Source of the DNA: an uncultured Campylobacter sp.
Lineage (GTDB): Bacteria; Campylobacterota; Campylobacteria; Campylobacterales; Campylobacteraceae
Direction: 5' to 3'
DNA: 64,000 nucleotides
Assembly (NCBI RefSeq): GCF_963526985.1
Contig: NZ_CAURPW010000008.1
Coordinates: forward strand, 1-64,000
The notes below the pieces were generated by a model, which saw nothing but the letters and a program-made list of their open reading frames with translations, ran no database searches and was not told the origin of the DNA. The translations under genes and the position numbers were made by a program. Below, one piece after another: positions 9,735 to 19,426 of the stretch (position 1 is the stretch's first letter; each line of letters starts with the position of its first letter).

Positions 9735-10243
9735 ATGAAAGTATCTAAATTTTGCCTTTTGGCTGTGATTTTTTGCGGTCTTGGCGACGCAAATCTAAAC
9801 GCTCAAACGACGAAAGCCGAGCCAATGGAAAAAACGGTAATCGATTTTTACCAAACAAACTACGGCAATGCTAGATACGGCCTAGCGCCTCGGAGTGGCT
9901 AACGCCCGAGCTTGACGGGCTGATTTACGATTAGTTCGGCTCTGCGCTCGGATGTCTGAGCGGCATAGAGCACGTATCGCACGCTAGATCTCGACCTTTT
10001 TATAGATGCGAAGACTTTGGCAAACTCAAAAACTTTAGCGCAAAAGCGGTCTTGGAGAACGAAGCGCGAGTAAAATTTGAGCTGTTCGGCGAAAAACAGG
10101 ATGTGACTTTGCGCCTAATCTGCGATAAAGATTGCCTATTTGGCGACGTAAAGCTTAGCGACGCAGGCTCGCTAAAGGCTAAGATCAAAAAATCTTTGAA
10201 AAAAGCGTATCTGAGCAATTACGGCAAAATTTTTAAAGAGTGA
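9735..10243 (+). pseudogene. Decayed small secreted protein (DUF3828-like)
   Basis: ATG at 9735 follows an AAGGAAGG ribosome site and starts a signal peptide (FCLLAVIFCGLG). The frame stops after about 55 codons. Related sequence then continues in other frames: SEWLTPELDGLIYD, then LDLDLFIDA, and finally DFGKLKNF leading into an open frame to the stop at 10243. At least two frameshifts and a stop break it. The pieces resemble small periplasmic DUF3828-type proteins with a DPFLDAQDFG-like core; that link is tentative. Function is unknown and probably lost. Confidence 0.55.
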
Positions 10244-10354
10244 GCGTAAAATTTGATAGTTTAACGCGCCGTTGTGCCGTTTGGTTTCAAATTTGCCCAT
10301 AAAAAGCGGCGCGTAAAGTAAAGCGCGAGCTAGCGATAACCCGCGCCGATAAAT

Positions 10355-10915
10355 TTATATTTTTCTATACGGAGCTTGTCCTGCTTCATAGAAGTTGTTG
10401 CCCTCGCTATCTATCGCTACGATAGCCGGGAAGTCCTCGACCGTAAGCCTCGCGACCGCCTCTGGGCCAAGCTCTGGGTAGGCTAGCACTTCGTACTTTT
10501 TGATACTTTGGCTGATTAGCGCGCCCGCACCTCCGATAGCGACCATATAGACGCAGCCTGATTTTTTCATCGCTTCGACGACGGCGTCGCTACGATATCC
10601 TTTGCCGATCATGCCGTTGATGCCAACCTCGTTTATCATCGTCGGAGTGTATTTGTCCATGCGCCCGCTAGTAGTCGGCCCGGCTGCTCCTATGACGTCG
10701 CCCGGTTTTGCGGGGCTTGGCCCTAGATAGTAGATCGTCTCGCCGGCTAAATTTACGGGCAAGGCCTCGCCGCGAGCCAAAGTCTCGGTTAGCGCCTTGT
10801 GCGCGGCGTCGCGAGCTGCGATGATGGTGCCGCTTATTAGTACGTTGTCACCCGCTTTTAGGCTTTTTACGACCTCTTTGTTAAACGGCGCGGTTATCTT
10901 TTTTACTTCTGACAT
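10355..10915 (-). CDS. Class I fumarate hydratase, beta subunit
   Basis: A 186-residue protein equivalent to the C-terminal domain of class I fumarases and to the TtdB subunit of tartrate dehydratase. Conserved stretches include GDVIGAAGPTTSGRMDKYTP and INGMIGKGYR. With the alpha subunit just upstream it would form an oxygen-sensitive [4Fe-4S] hydratase interconverting fumarate and malate in the cytosol. The start lies nine bases after the alpha-subunit stop, with a good AGGAG site, so the pair is one operon. Fumarase is favoured over tartrate dehydratase because no tartrate genes are nearby. Confidence 0.9.
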   Translation of the reverse strand: MSEVKKITAPFNKEVVKSLKAGDNVLISGTIIAARDAAHKALTETLARGEALPVNLAGETIYYLGPSPAKPGDVIGAAGPTTSGRMDKYTPTMINEVGINGMIGKGYRSDAVVEAMKKSGCVYMVAIGGAGALISQSIKKYEVLAYPELGPEAVARLTVEDFPAIVAIDSEGNNFYEAGQAPYRKI

Positions 10916-10924
10916 CTTTTCTCC

Positions 10925-11770
10925 TTAAATTTCAGCTTCGGCGTGGCGAGCGGCATGGCAGTTGATGTTGATAGCGACCGGTAGGCCCGCGATGTGGGTC
11001 GGATACCACTCGATGTTTACTTTTACCGCGGTCGTGTCGCCGCCTAGACCTTGCGGTCCGACGCCCGTTTTACAGGCGAGCTCTAGCAGCTCCTCTTCTA
11101 GTTTGGCGTATCGCGGGTCGGGGTTTTTGCTGTCTGCGTCGCGAGCGGCGGCGTATTTCGCCATTAGCGCGGCCTTATCCATCGTGCCGCCTATGCCTAC
11201 GCCAATCACCATCGGAGGACAGGCGTTTGGACCCGCTAGCTTAACGGTGTCTAAAAATACCTTTTTCACGCCCTCTAGACCGTCTGCGGGTACCAGCATC
11301 TTTAGAGCCGATTTGTTCTCGCTACCAAAGCCTTTTGGAGCCACTTTTATATGGATTTTATCGCCTCTTACTATCCTTACGTTTATGACGGCGGGGGTGT
11401 TGTTTGTCGTGTTTTTACGCTCAAAGATCGGATCATTTACGACTGATTTGCGCAGGTAGCCGCCCACGTAGCCGTCTTTTACGCCCTCATTTATAGCGTC
11501 TTCTAAAAATCCGCCCTCGATATGCACGTCTTGTCCCAGATCGACGAACACGACCGCCATGCCCGTGTCTTGGCAGATCGGCGCGATGCCCTTTTGGGCT
11601 AGATCGGCATTTTGGAGCACCTTGCCTAGGATGTCCTTGCCTATCGGCGAACTCTCGTTTTCTCTAGCTTTTTCAAAAGCCGCTCTCATATCGGGCGTTA
11701 CGACGTAACAGGCCTGCTTGCAAAGCTCGCTGACGGTTTTGGAGATTAATTCTGCTTGAACTACTCTCAT
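10925..11770 (-). CDS. Class I fumarate hydratase, alpha subunit
   Basis: A 281-residue alpha subunit of a two-subunit class I fumarase (TtdA-like). Three cysteines expected to bind the [4Fe-4S] cluster lie in APICQDTGMA, GPNACPPMV and a C-terminal ININCHAARHAE. The GIGGTMDKAALMAK and GVGPQGLGGDTTAV loops are also typical. It provides the cluster-bearing half of the enzyme. It is the first gene of the fumarase operon and follows a 420-base AT-rich spacer that should hold the promoter. Confidence 0.92.
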   Translation of the reverse strand: MRVVQAELISKTVSELCKQACYVVTPDMRAAFEKARENESSPIGKDILGKVLQNADLAQKGIAPICQDTGMAVVFVDLGQDVHIEGGFLEDAINEGVKDGYVGGYLRKSVVNDPIFERKNTTNNTPAVINVRIVRGDKIHIKVAPKGFGSENKSALKMLVPADGLEGVKKVFLDTVKLAGPNACPPMVIGVGIGGTMDKAALMAKYAAARDADSKNPDPRYAKLEEELLELACKTGVGPQGLGGDTTAVKVNIEWYPTHIAGLPVAININCHAARHAEAEI

Positions 11771-12191
11771 CTGTCCTCCTGTGTTAAATTTGTTTTCTAA
11801 ATTTCAAAATGTAGAATTTAAATTTTATATTTTATTAAATTTTGGGAAGTTTATCAAAATAAGCTAAAAAGTTAGATTAAATTTGCTGATTTTGAGAGAG
11901 TCCGAGAGAAAAATCGGCTGAAATTTAGCAAGCAAATTTAAATTTATGCTTCGCGCAAATTTAACGACAATCCCGCAAGAGTTGGCCAAACGGCGGTAAA
12001 TTTAGAGCAAAAACGCAAGCACAAATTTAATGAAATAGCTTAAATTTAACGGAATAGCTTAAATTTGTGCTGATTTCAAGTGTGGCTGCGTTTTCAAATT
12101 TTAGACCGGCTTAAATTTAAGAATCCGTTTCCGCGCCTCAAATTTAAAACCGAATTTACGTCCCGCCCGCAAAGACAAAGCGCAAATTTAC
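11771..12191. other. Spacer with AAATTT repeats
   Basis: No gene seen. The part next to the fumarase start is AT-rich and promoter-like. A short direct repeat (GAAATAGCTTAAATTTAACG-type) occurs around 12030-12065. Confidence 0.4.
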
Positions 12192-13523
12192 TCAGTCCTC
12201 GTCCTCTTTTTGCTCAAATTTTCTGCGCACTTTGACGCTAGAGATGCTAGCGCCGTCCATCTTGCGCACCTCGTAGTAGCAGTTTTCATCCTCGATCTTG
12301 TCGCCTACGACAGGCAAGCGACCGATGAGATTAAAGACGTATCCACCGATCGTTAGCTCCTCGGTCTCATCGGCAAAGCTTATCCCCATCAGCTCCTCAA
12401 CGCTCTCTAAATCAAAGCGCCCCTGAAACTCGTAGATATTTTCGTTGATTTTTTTGTAATGCGGGTCGGCGTCGTCGTGCTCGTCGTTAAAGTCGCCTAG
12501 GATTTCTTCCATTATGTCTTCCATCGTAAGAAGCCCCGCCGTGCCGCCGTATTCGTCCACGACGAGAGCGGCCGAGATTTGCTGCTTGTTCATCATCACG
12601 AGGATTTTAGATATCGAGAGGTTTTCGGGCACGATGACGAATTTACGCACGATGCTGTCAAATTCGCGCTTTTTGTTACCCAGATCGATTTGCAAGATAT
12701 CTCTGATGTGGATCATGCCAAGGATTGCGTCCTTGCTGCCGTCGATATAGGGGTAGCGCGTGTATTTGGACTCAAAGATCACTTTAATGTTTTCTTCGTA
12801 GCTTTTTTGCTTATTTATGCAGATCATATCTCGGCGCGGAGTCATGATCTCTTTGGCGACCGTGTCGGAGAAATCGACCGCATTTTTGATGATCTCGGTC
12901 TCAAAGCTGTCTAAAACGCCGCCTTTTAGGCTCTCGCCCACGATGATTTTTATCTCTTCTTCCGAGTGAGCTAGCTCGCTCTCTTTTGCAGGTTTGATGC
13001 CTAAAATTTTAAGCGAAACGCCGGCTAGAAAATCAAAAGTCTTGATAAGCGGCGAGAAAACCACCCAAAATACATGCAGCGGACGCGCGATGGCAAGGAC
13101 CGCTTTTTCGGATTTTGCGATGGCGACGGACTTTGGCACTAGCTCGCCTAGCACCACGTGCATGAGCGTGATCAGCGTAAATGCGATCGCAAACGAGACG
13201 GTGTGGACCAAGATATCGTTTAGATTAAAGTATGTTTTTAGCGGTTCTTCTATCAGCCTAGCGACTGCAGGCTCGCCGATCCAACCAAGAGCCAATGAGC
13301 TTAGCGTGATGCCTAGCTGCGTGGCGGAGAGGTAGGTGTCGAGGTTGTTTGACATATCAAGCGCGATTTTGGCGTTTGGGACTTTGTCCTTAACAAGCTC
13401 TTCTAGGCGGGTCTTGCGGACTTTGACGATGGAAAATTCTGATAAGACGAAAAAAGCGTTTAGAAATACAAAGAAAAACGCGAGAGCGATCATAAAAAGC
13501 GAGTCGGCGCTACTGGGGTGCAA
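12192..13523 (-). CDS. CNNM/CorC (HlyC)-like membrane protein with CBS domains
   Basis: A 443-residue protein of the hemolysin C/CorC group. Order: an N-terminal DUF21 membrane domain with about four helices (residues 5-200), two CBS domains (from about 215, VAKEIMTPRRDM, to about 340, VVDEYGGTAGLLTMED) and a C-terminal CorC_HlyC domain (TIGGYVFNLIGRLP). Members are linked to magnesium or cobalt efflux and divalent-cation tolerance; true haemolysis is unlikely. The start is TTG after an AAGGA site. It stands alone between two long spacers. Confidence 0.88.
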   Translation of the reverse strand: MHPSSADSLFMIALAFFFVFLNAFFVLSEFSIVKVRKTRLEELVKDKVPNAKIALDMSNNLDTYLSATQLGITLSSLALGWIGEPAVARLIEEPLKTYFNLNDILVHTVSFAIAFTLITLMHVVLGELVPKSVAIAKSEKAVLAIARPLHVFWVVFSPLIKTFDFLAGVSLKILGIKPAKESELAHSEEEIKIIVGESLKGGVLDSFETEIIKNAVDFSDTVAKEIMTPRRDMICINKQKSYEENIKVIFESKYTRYPYIDGSKDAILGMIHIRDILQIDLGNKKREFDSIVRKFVIVPENLSISKILVMMNKQQISAALVVDEYGGTAGLLTMEDIMEEILGDFNDEHDDADPHYKKINENIYEFQGRFDLESVEELMGISFADETEELTIGGYVFNLIGRLPVVGDKIEDENCYYEVRKMDGASISSVKVRRKFEQKEDED

Positions 13524-15041
13524 TTAAAATCCTTAAAAAATTAAAATGAAACGCGGCGATTATAGCAAAAAATCGGGAATTTTAAACTGAAAGCGCATTT
13601 TTGCCGCCCGCAGCGCGAGCGAGAGCCGCGGAAGCTATTTTGCCGCGTTTTGGCGCTTTTGGCCTCTTGCGCACCCTGCTTTCCGTTTAAATTTGAGCGC
13701 AAATTTGACCTCCGGGCTAAACTTGTAATACAAATATTGCTTATTTTATGCGGCTTTCGGTCTAAATTTGCGAAAATTATTTAAATTTGAGTCCGAATTT
13801 GACGCGCCTAGACCCGCGCCGCAAAAATGCGAGCCAAATTTGAAATAGTTTAAATTTGCGCCGCCTACGTTATTGGGGCTTAAATTCTTAAATTTGATAA
13901 AGGAGTTAAATTTAGATTAGTTTTAAGGCTTTGCCGGCAGCGCCCAGTTTGAGCTCTAAAAGCAAATCGGCTCGCTGTAAATTTTAAAATTTGAGCCAAG
14001 ATCGGGCGGCTTTGGCACGGCGATTTTAGCGCTTGCGGCATCAAATTTGACCGCAAATCTAATCTACGGCAAATTTAAATTTGAAACTAAATCTGAGCTC
14101 AAATTTGACTTGTGGGCTAGCCATTTTGCCAGATCGCAAGCCCGAACCGCCGCGGCGAATTTGAACGTAAAATCCACCCGAAAAACCACTAAAACTGCGC
14201 TTTATCGCCGTTTACCTTCGCGCCATTTGCGAAGTCGGTCGCGTTTTTTAGCAGGTCTTTTTGTCCTTTTTTTCAAGACGCAAAGCCTCAAGCCCCTCGT
14301 AGTCGGCGTTTTCATCGTTCCGCCCATGTAAAGCCGCGCAAGAAGCCGCAAAATAAATAGCATAAGTATCGCTCGCGCCCCCGCCCGCTCCTTTGTAAAT
14401 TTAGCTTTAATATATAGCGCGAGGGAGTTAAATTTAGTTTGATTTTGCGGGGATTTGCGGCGTTTTTAGAAAAAGGGTCTCGCAAACCGATATCGCGGCA
14501 AAAACCGATTGCCCTCAAACAGCGCCTGCGGCCGGATCGCGACCCGTAAATTTCAGCTCAAAAACGATCAAGCCGAAATCGTGATCCAAGAAAAAGCAAA
14601 TCGGTCGCCGTTTTGTATCTTTTTTTCTTTCATCTGGGCTAAATTTGGCAAGCAGATTAAATTTAACAAAACTATACCGATTTAACGACCGTTTTCAATC
14701 TTTGCGGCGCTCGCGGCAAGTCGCGCTAAGAAAAAAATTTACGCGGGTCGCGGGCGTCCGAGTCGCCAAATTTGACGCCGTAAAAAATAACGTAAATTTT
14801 ATAAATTCGGCGCCGTAAATACGCTCGTTTCATGATAAAAATTTAAAGCGAACGGGCAAAACGCGCGAGCGCGTCAAAAGCCGCTCGTAAAAAGTAAAAA
14901 AGGAAAATTTTAGCAATCTCCCGCAAGGATAAAACCGAGTAAAATCGGCGCCGTAAGATTGACGCCGCGAGTAAAATTTATGCGGAAAAAACTCGGCGCA
15001 AATGCGTAAAAATAGGCCAAATTTACGCCGATTTCGCTACA
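13524..15041. other. 1.5-kb spacer, no supported gene
   Basis: The stretch is full of AAATTTG/CAAATTT words. Short ORFs (such as 14047-14331) lack ribosome sites and have unstructured Lys/Arg/Ser-rich products. I see no transposon ends, tRNA or recognisable protein remnant. It may be decayed sequence, an unrecognised RNA gene, or neutral spacer typical of this genome. Confidence 0.45.
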
Positions 15042-15494
15042 TTATTTTACCTTCTTGCCGTTTTTGTAGCTGGCAAAAATTTCGGTCGTGCCGTCCTTTT
15101 TAAACGCGATCACGTCGTAGTCTTCGACGATGCCGCCCTGCTCCATACCCGGACTTCCCAGCGGCATGCCGGGCACCGAGATACCCACGACGTCAGAGGG
15201 TTTAGCGGCTAAAAGCGCCTTTATCTCCTGCGCCGGTACGTGCCCCTCGATAGCGTAGCCGCCGACTATGCCGGTATGACAGCTGTATAGCTCCGCCGGC
15301 ACTCCGTATTTATTTTTCGTTTCGATTATCTCGTTTGTTTTATGCTCAGTTACCTCAAAGCCGTTTTGCTTCATTACCTCGCCCCATTTACCGCAGCAAC
15401 CGCACTCGGGACTTTTATAAACCTCGATCGTCTCGCCTAGCGCGGCAGCCGCGATCGCAGAAAATAGCGCAAAGCCCAAAAAGATCTTTTTCAT
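15042..15494 (-). CDS. DUF411 family periplasmic metal-binding protein
   Basis: A 150-residue secreted protein with a signal peptide ending near AALGE. The DUF411 signature is present: YKSPECGCCGKW with a Cys cluster, then PAELYSCHTGIVGGYAIEGHVP and GISVPGMPLGSPGME. The fold is thioredoxin-like, and family members are usually found with copper or silver resistance genes. The cysteines and methionines point to soft-metal binding in the periplasm; the precise role is unproven. AAAGGA precedes the ATG. No metal pump is adjacent. Confidence 0.88.
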   Translation of the reverse strand: MKKIFLGFALFSAIAAAALGETIEVYKSPECGCCGKWGEVMKQNGFEVTEHKTNEIIETKNKYGVPAELYSCHTGIVGGYAIEGHVPAQEIKALLAAKPSDVVGISVPGMPLGSPGMEQGGIVEDYDVIAFKKDGTTEIFASYKNGKKVK

Positions 15495-15893
15495 CTTTAA
15501 TCCTTTATATAAAATTTTCGGTGCATTTTAGCGTAATGTATATAAACGGCAAATCAAACTTTTAAAAACTAAATATAAATAATTTCTCTCTAAATTTTAG
15601 CTCGGCTTTGAAATTTAGTCTAAAGCGACCCTTATCGCGTAGGCAGACAAAATAGCCTAAACGGCAAGCTCGGCGTATCGCTAGCGCAAAGCGTATCGTC
15701 ATTTTAGGCGCTGCACACCGTGCCGCCAAGCGTAAGAACGACTGGCGCCGGCCTAACCGCGACGCAAGGCTACATGCGATTTTAGGCTGGTACTAGTTTA
15801 AAAATCGCCGCTTGGCTTGGATTTTACGCAAAATCAAGCTAAATTTAACCGTCACCGTTGTATCATTAAAAATAAATTTGTAAAGGAGAAAAA
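15495..15893. other. Divergent spacer
   Basis: About 400 bases between the DUF411 gene and the 70-residue membrane protein gene. AT-rich at both ends, where promoters are expected. No gene or clear repeat seen. Confidence 0.4.
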
Positions 15894-16106
15894 ATGGCGC
15901 GGCTAGTTTTTATTTTGTTAATTCTAGGTTTAATCACGTGGTTTTATATGGGCGGAACGAATAAAACCGTGGCCGACTACAAGGGCATGAGTAGCGAGCA
16001 GCTAGAAACGCTGTGTCTAGAGAAGAAGGACAAAACCGCGTGCCAAAAATACGCGATAGACTTCGTAAAAGGCGCCAAAGCAAACGGCGGCAAGCCGCAG
16101 TTTTAG
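15894..16106 (+). CDS. Small membrane protein, 70 residues
   Basis: One N-terminal membrane helix (about residues 4-20, VFILLILGLITWFYMG) is followed by a short charged domain with two cysteines (TLCLEKKDKTACQKYA). An AAAGGAG site lies at ideal distance from the ATG, which supports a real gene. The C-xxxx-KTAC-x-KYA pattern vaguely recalls one Sel1-like helix pair, and a broken Sel1-type gene lies just downstream on the other strand. I do not recognise a family. Confidence 0.65.
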   Translation: MARLVFILLILGLITWFYMGGTNKTVADYKGMSSEQLETLCLEKKDKTACQKYAIDFVKGAKANGGKPQF

Positions 16107-16266
16107 GCATTCTTAGCGCGGATTTGCTTGGTAAATTTGCCTAATTAAAGCTCAGGTTTTAAATTAAATCCACAAGCCGATTTAGCGTCAAATGCGGCCC
16201 TAAATTTAAACGATTGACGCGAATTTAGGCGCATATCGGCGGTATATTTTAACCGCTTAGATAACA

Positions 16267-16292
16267 AAAGCCTGATCGCAAAATCAGGCTTT
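16267..16292 (-). terminator. Terminator between convergent genes
   Basis: Perfect ten-base stem AAAGCCTGAT / ATCAGGCTTT with a six-base loop, 15 bases past the end of the broken Sel1 gene. U-rich on the minus strand, and a short T-run also follows on the plus strand, so it may work in both directions. Confidence 0.8.
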
Positions 16293-16307
16293 ACTCTTTT
16301 TAAAAAT

Positions 16308-16604
16308 TTACTTCATCGTACAAGCTGCTTGATCACCTAGATCACAAGCTTTTGTATAAAATATTTTGGCATTCGCCATATCTCCGCTTTTTTGTATTTA
16401 TATGCCAATAAAGTGCAAGCTTTTTGAAAAAGTTCAATTTCTTTAGGATCGGTTTTGCCCCGCAACATAGTATTTTTCAGCAGCTTTCAGACAAGCCTGC
16501 GCATCGCCTTCGTTACATTTTTTGATATTATCCTCCAGTTCCCCGGCGCTCAAATTTAAAGAGCATAGAATGACAACGACCACAGCTAAAACGATTTTTT
16601 TCAT
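16308..16604 (-). pseudogene. Small secreted Sel1-repeat protein, broken by two frameshifts
   Basis: ATG at 16604 starts a signal peptide (IVLAVVVVILCSLNLSAGE) and one Sel1-like repeat (GDAQACLKAAEKYY). The frame then stops early. Sel1-type sequence continues in two other frames: KEIELFQKACTLLAYKY, then GDMANAKIFYTKACDLGD and QAACTMK with a stop at 16308. One extra G (CCCC at 16458-16461) and one missing A (T6 at 16388-16393) explain both shifts. Restored length is 98 residues. Such HcpA-like proteins are secreted, Cys-paired and common in Campylobacter and Helicobacter; function here is unknown. Confidence 0.7.
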
Positions 16605-17470
16605 TGTTTTTACTTTTAGTTTAGATTGGTTAGTCATTATATCTTTATTTGCACTGTTTTACAAGCATCGTTTTGATAATAAATGCAAGATTTTGGATAA
16701 ATTTATGCCAAACCTAGAAGCAGCGGCTTTTACCGGACAAAGGCGCTAATCATACCGTAAAATCAAAGCTAAAGCATAAAAATTTTGCGCCGTCTATAAA
16801 GATTTAGACGGCGATTTTTGATTTAAAAGTATAGAAAAGCAAAGGCTCGTTTTGCTAAAATTTAGCAAGCAAAACGGCAAAAATCGGAATAAATTTAAGA
16901 TACTATTTTTATTTACGGCACGCTGCCGACGAGTTTTGCGCGTTTTGTCGCCGCAGGCGTTAGGATAAAAATGCGGCACTATAAATTTACGTCCGCTTGC
17001 GCCGCTAGCACCGAAATTTAGAAACGCATTAACGCAAAATCGTCTACGCCCTTAAAAAATCCTGTTTTAGGCGCCGTTAGATTTTTGCGCAAATTACCCC
17101 AAAATCCAAAAATAGCGGCAAAAAGCGCGCAGCGCGCGAGTAAATTTAAGAGCGTTAGTTTAATGCGTCAAATCCAAAGCACTAACAAATCTGCGGCGCC
17201 AAGCCCCTTTACCTACCCGCAAAAACCGCCGTATAAAACCGCGCATGGGGGAGGTAAACTAAAGCCTTTTGGCGCAAAACAGGCAAGCTCTCTAAAAGCT
17301 CATCGCATTATTTAAGACTAGACAAGGCTAACTGCGATATCCAAGTTTGGCGTAGCTCCCCAAAAGCTCATCGCCGCAGTCGTTCTCAAAATCAGGCAAA
17401 ACGCGCTAGCAGGCGCAGGCGGCGATATTAAATTTAACGAGCTAGACCGCGCAAGAGCAAACGCGCTAGG
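16605..17470. other. Spacer, no supported gene
   Basis: About 860 bases. The small ORFs lack ribosome sites and domains. A 13-base word AAAAGCTCATCGC occurs twice near 17295 and 17358. Nothing else seen. Confidence 0.4.
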
Positions 17471-18262
17471 CTAATAGACAAAAAGCCCCTCTTTATTTGC
17501 CTCGCCGACCTTGTCCGTTTTGACCCACGCTACAATGTAGATAATAAACGACGCCACGATAAAAAGAAAACTAAATATAAACAAATACCCGCTTGCTTGC
17601 ATCAGCTCCCCGATAAAAAACACGAAAATATACGCCTTAAAAAGCCCGTTTCTAGTTAGCCTAGCAAGCTCGAAAAAAACCTTCGCCCAAACTACCGCCA
17701 CGTAAACTAGCAAAAGCGCCGCGATAACGGCGACGAGCCTAGCTAGCGGATGACCCGTTTGCGCCAAATAAAACGCCAGCGTCTGCGTAACCTGGGCGAC
17801 GAACATCGCTATCATCGCCTTGCCGTAGTTTACGTGTAGATCATCGCTACCCGCAAGCCGCGCGATACCGCCTAGCGCCGCATAGGTTAGCAGCGCGCCT
17901 ACGAGGACTGCTAGGGCGACGGCGATTTGTAGCTTTAGCCCCGCGTAGTCCGCGATAAAAAACGCGTAAAGTTTGATAGCAGCAGGCGCAACGCCGGAAG
18001 CAATGCCTGCCATCCTAGCCCGCCCAAACGCCGCGCTCTCTTTTAGCGCCGCCTTCGTCTCCTTACTTCTGGCGTCTTTCGTGGCGCGCCGCTCGCCCTC
18101 GTCCGTCACCACGAATACGTCGCGGGCAAACTCCCCGTCGGCTCGAAACGCCACGCGCTCTCCTCCGCCCGGCCGCCCCGCGCGCACCTCTTCAAAGCTA
18201 AATTTATAGTATTTCCCGTTGTCGCCGACTATCGTCGTTTCGTTTATCGCTACGCCCTTCAT
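17471..18262 (-). CDS. Membrane protein with an N-terminal cold-shock-like beta domain
   Basis: A 263-residue protein in two parts. Residues 1-55 (MKGVAINETTIVGDNGKYYKF, then GGGERVAFRADGEFARDVFVV) read like a small OB-fold/cold-shock-type barrel of the kind often joined to membrane segments. After a charged linker come about five or six membrane helices (residues 95-250). No enzyme motif is visible. AAAAGGAGA precedes the ATG. It is the last of three genes on this strand after lemA and the DUF3137 gene, so a shared envelope role is possible. The function is unknown. Confidence 0.65.
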   Translation of the reverse strand: MKGVAINETTIVGDNGKYYKFSFEEVRAGRPGGGERVAFRADGEFARDVFVVTDEGERRATKDARSKETKAALKESAAFGRARMAGIASGVAPAAIKLYAFFIADYAGLKLQIAVALAVLVGALLTYAALGGIARLAGSDDLHVNYGKAMIAMFVAQVTQTLAFYLAQTGHPLARLVAVIAALLLVYVAVVWAKVFFELARLTRNGLFKAYIFVFFIGELMQASGYLFIFSFLFIVASFIIYIVAWVKTDKVGEANKEGLFVY

Positions 18263-18370
18263 CCGCTCTCCTTTTCATTTTACCGCCGCGCTCGGGATTT
18301 CTGCCTTGCACGCTCGTTTGGGTTTTTAGGGTGCGGGTTACGCCGTCCGCCAAATTTACCGCCGCGCTTT

Positions 18371-19237
18371 CTAATCCGCCCAAATTTTACGGTTTAGCCG
18401 CAGCTCCTCGACGATACGCAAAAAGCCGCCGATCTCGTCTTTGTAAAATCTATTCGCGCCCTTGCCCACGAGCGGGCGGCGCATATCTGGCTCGAAGTTA
18501 TCGCGTCCCGTGCGGATCGCCATGCAGATTTTATCCCTGGTTAGCACGATGTTTATAGGGCGGTGAAATCTCATTTTTAGCAGCTTTAAATTTTCCATCA
18601 AGCTTGGCGTGAGCGCGTATCTAGCCTCGATCTGATCGGTTGCGTAGACTCTAAAATACCGCTCAAACTCCGCGTCGTCCATCCTAGCGCGCTTGCCGCC
18701 GTAGTCCTTAAACTCATCCGTCCCGCTACAAATTTGAGTGACGGCCTTTAAGCGTTTAGGAAAATCGGCCACGAACAAAAGCCCCGCAAAAAGCACTCTA
18801 TGCGTCTTGTTTCCGCGCAGATCCTCTTTGATGCTTATCGCCTCTACGTCGCTAAATTTGACCCGCACGCCCTCTATCTGCCCGAAAATCAGGTCGTTGC
18901 CCGAGTATTTATCGATGTCAAAATCATAAATAATATATAAATAATCATTTTCCACGAAGCCGCCCGGGTGGTAGGTTAGGCCGCAGCTTTCGACGATGCT
19001 GCGTATAACTTTTCGTTTAAATTTAAAGGTAAAGCTATCCGTGAAAATACTCTCGAAAAAATAGTACACCGCAGTCCCGCAGACGACAAACGCGACCGCG
19101 CCGAGTATCGCGTCGCGCAAGAAATAGTAAAACAGCCAGCCTACTCCCGCTGCGAGAACAAAACAAACGAGCTTTAGGCGAAAAAGCGAGCGTAAAACCC
19201 TTTGCCGCTCAAGCTCTAGCAAGACCAGATCGTCCAT
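18371..19237 (-). CDS. DUF3137 family membrane protein
   Basis: A 288-residue protein with two N-terminal membrane helices (about residues 22-60) and a long cytoplasmic domain resembling DUF3137: a central SCGLTYHPGGF, DFDIDKYSGNDLIFGQIEGV and VLFAGLLFVADFPKRL. DUF3137 genes commonly sit beside lemA, and here lemA lies 190 bases upstream on the same strand. The role of this LemA/DUF3137 pair is not established; an envelope function is inferred. Confidence 0.75.
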   Translation of the reverse strand: MDDLVLLELERQRVLRSLFRLKLVCFVLAAGVGWLFYYFLRDAILGAVAFVVCGTAVYYFFESIFTDSFTFKFKRKVIRSIVESCGLTYHPGGFVENDYLYIIYDFDIDKYSGNDLIFGQIEGVRVKFSDVEAISIKEDLRGNKTHRVLFAGLLFVADFPKRLKAVTQICSGTDEFKDYGGKRARMDDAEFERYFRVYATDQIEARYALTPSLMENLKLLKMRFHRPINIVLTRDKICMAIRTGRDNFEPDMRRPLVGKGANRFYKDEIGGFLRIVEELRLNRKIWAD

Positions 19238-19426
19238 TTTTACTCCATTTTGATTTAACGCCGTTTTTGTAAATTTGGCTATTTTGCGAGCTTTTGTCTT
19301 TAAATTTACGTTTTAAACTGCTCAAATTTAAGCTCGCCGTTTACGAGCCGACAAAGTCCGCTTGTATTTTAGGAGCGCAGTTAAAGCGCCTAAATTTAGT
19401 TCAAATTTGGCGAATCGAGCGCAAAT

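Noticed and set aside
10355..11770. L(+)-tartrate dehydratase
   Set aside because: Sequence alone does not separate TtdAB from two-subunit fumarase, but there is no tartrate transporter or regulator nearby, so fumarase is more likely.
12192..13523. Haemolysin function for the HlyC-like protein
   Set aside because: The DUF21-CBS-CorC_HlyC arrangement fits cation-efflux-related CNNM/CorC proteins; haemolysin is a historical name.
14047..14331. 94-residue ORF in a long spacer
   Set aside because: Arg/Lys/Ser-rich product with no ribosome site, domain or signal peptide; likely chance.
16443..16637. 64-residue ORF as an intact gene
   Set aside because: It is only the 5' part of the Sel1-like gene; conserved repeat sequence continues in other frames to 16308.
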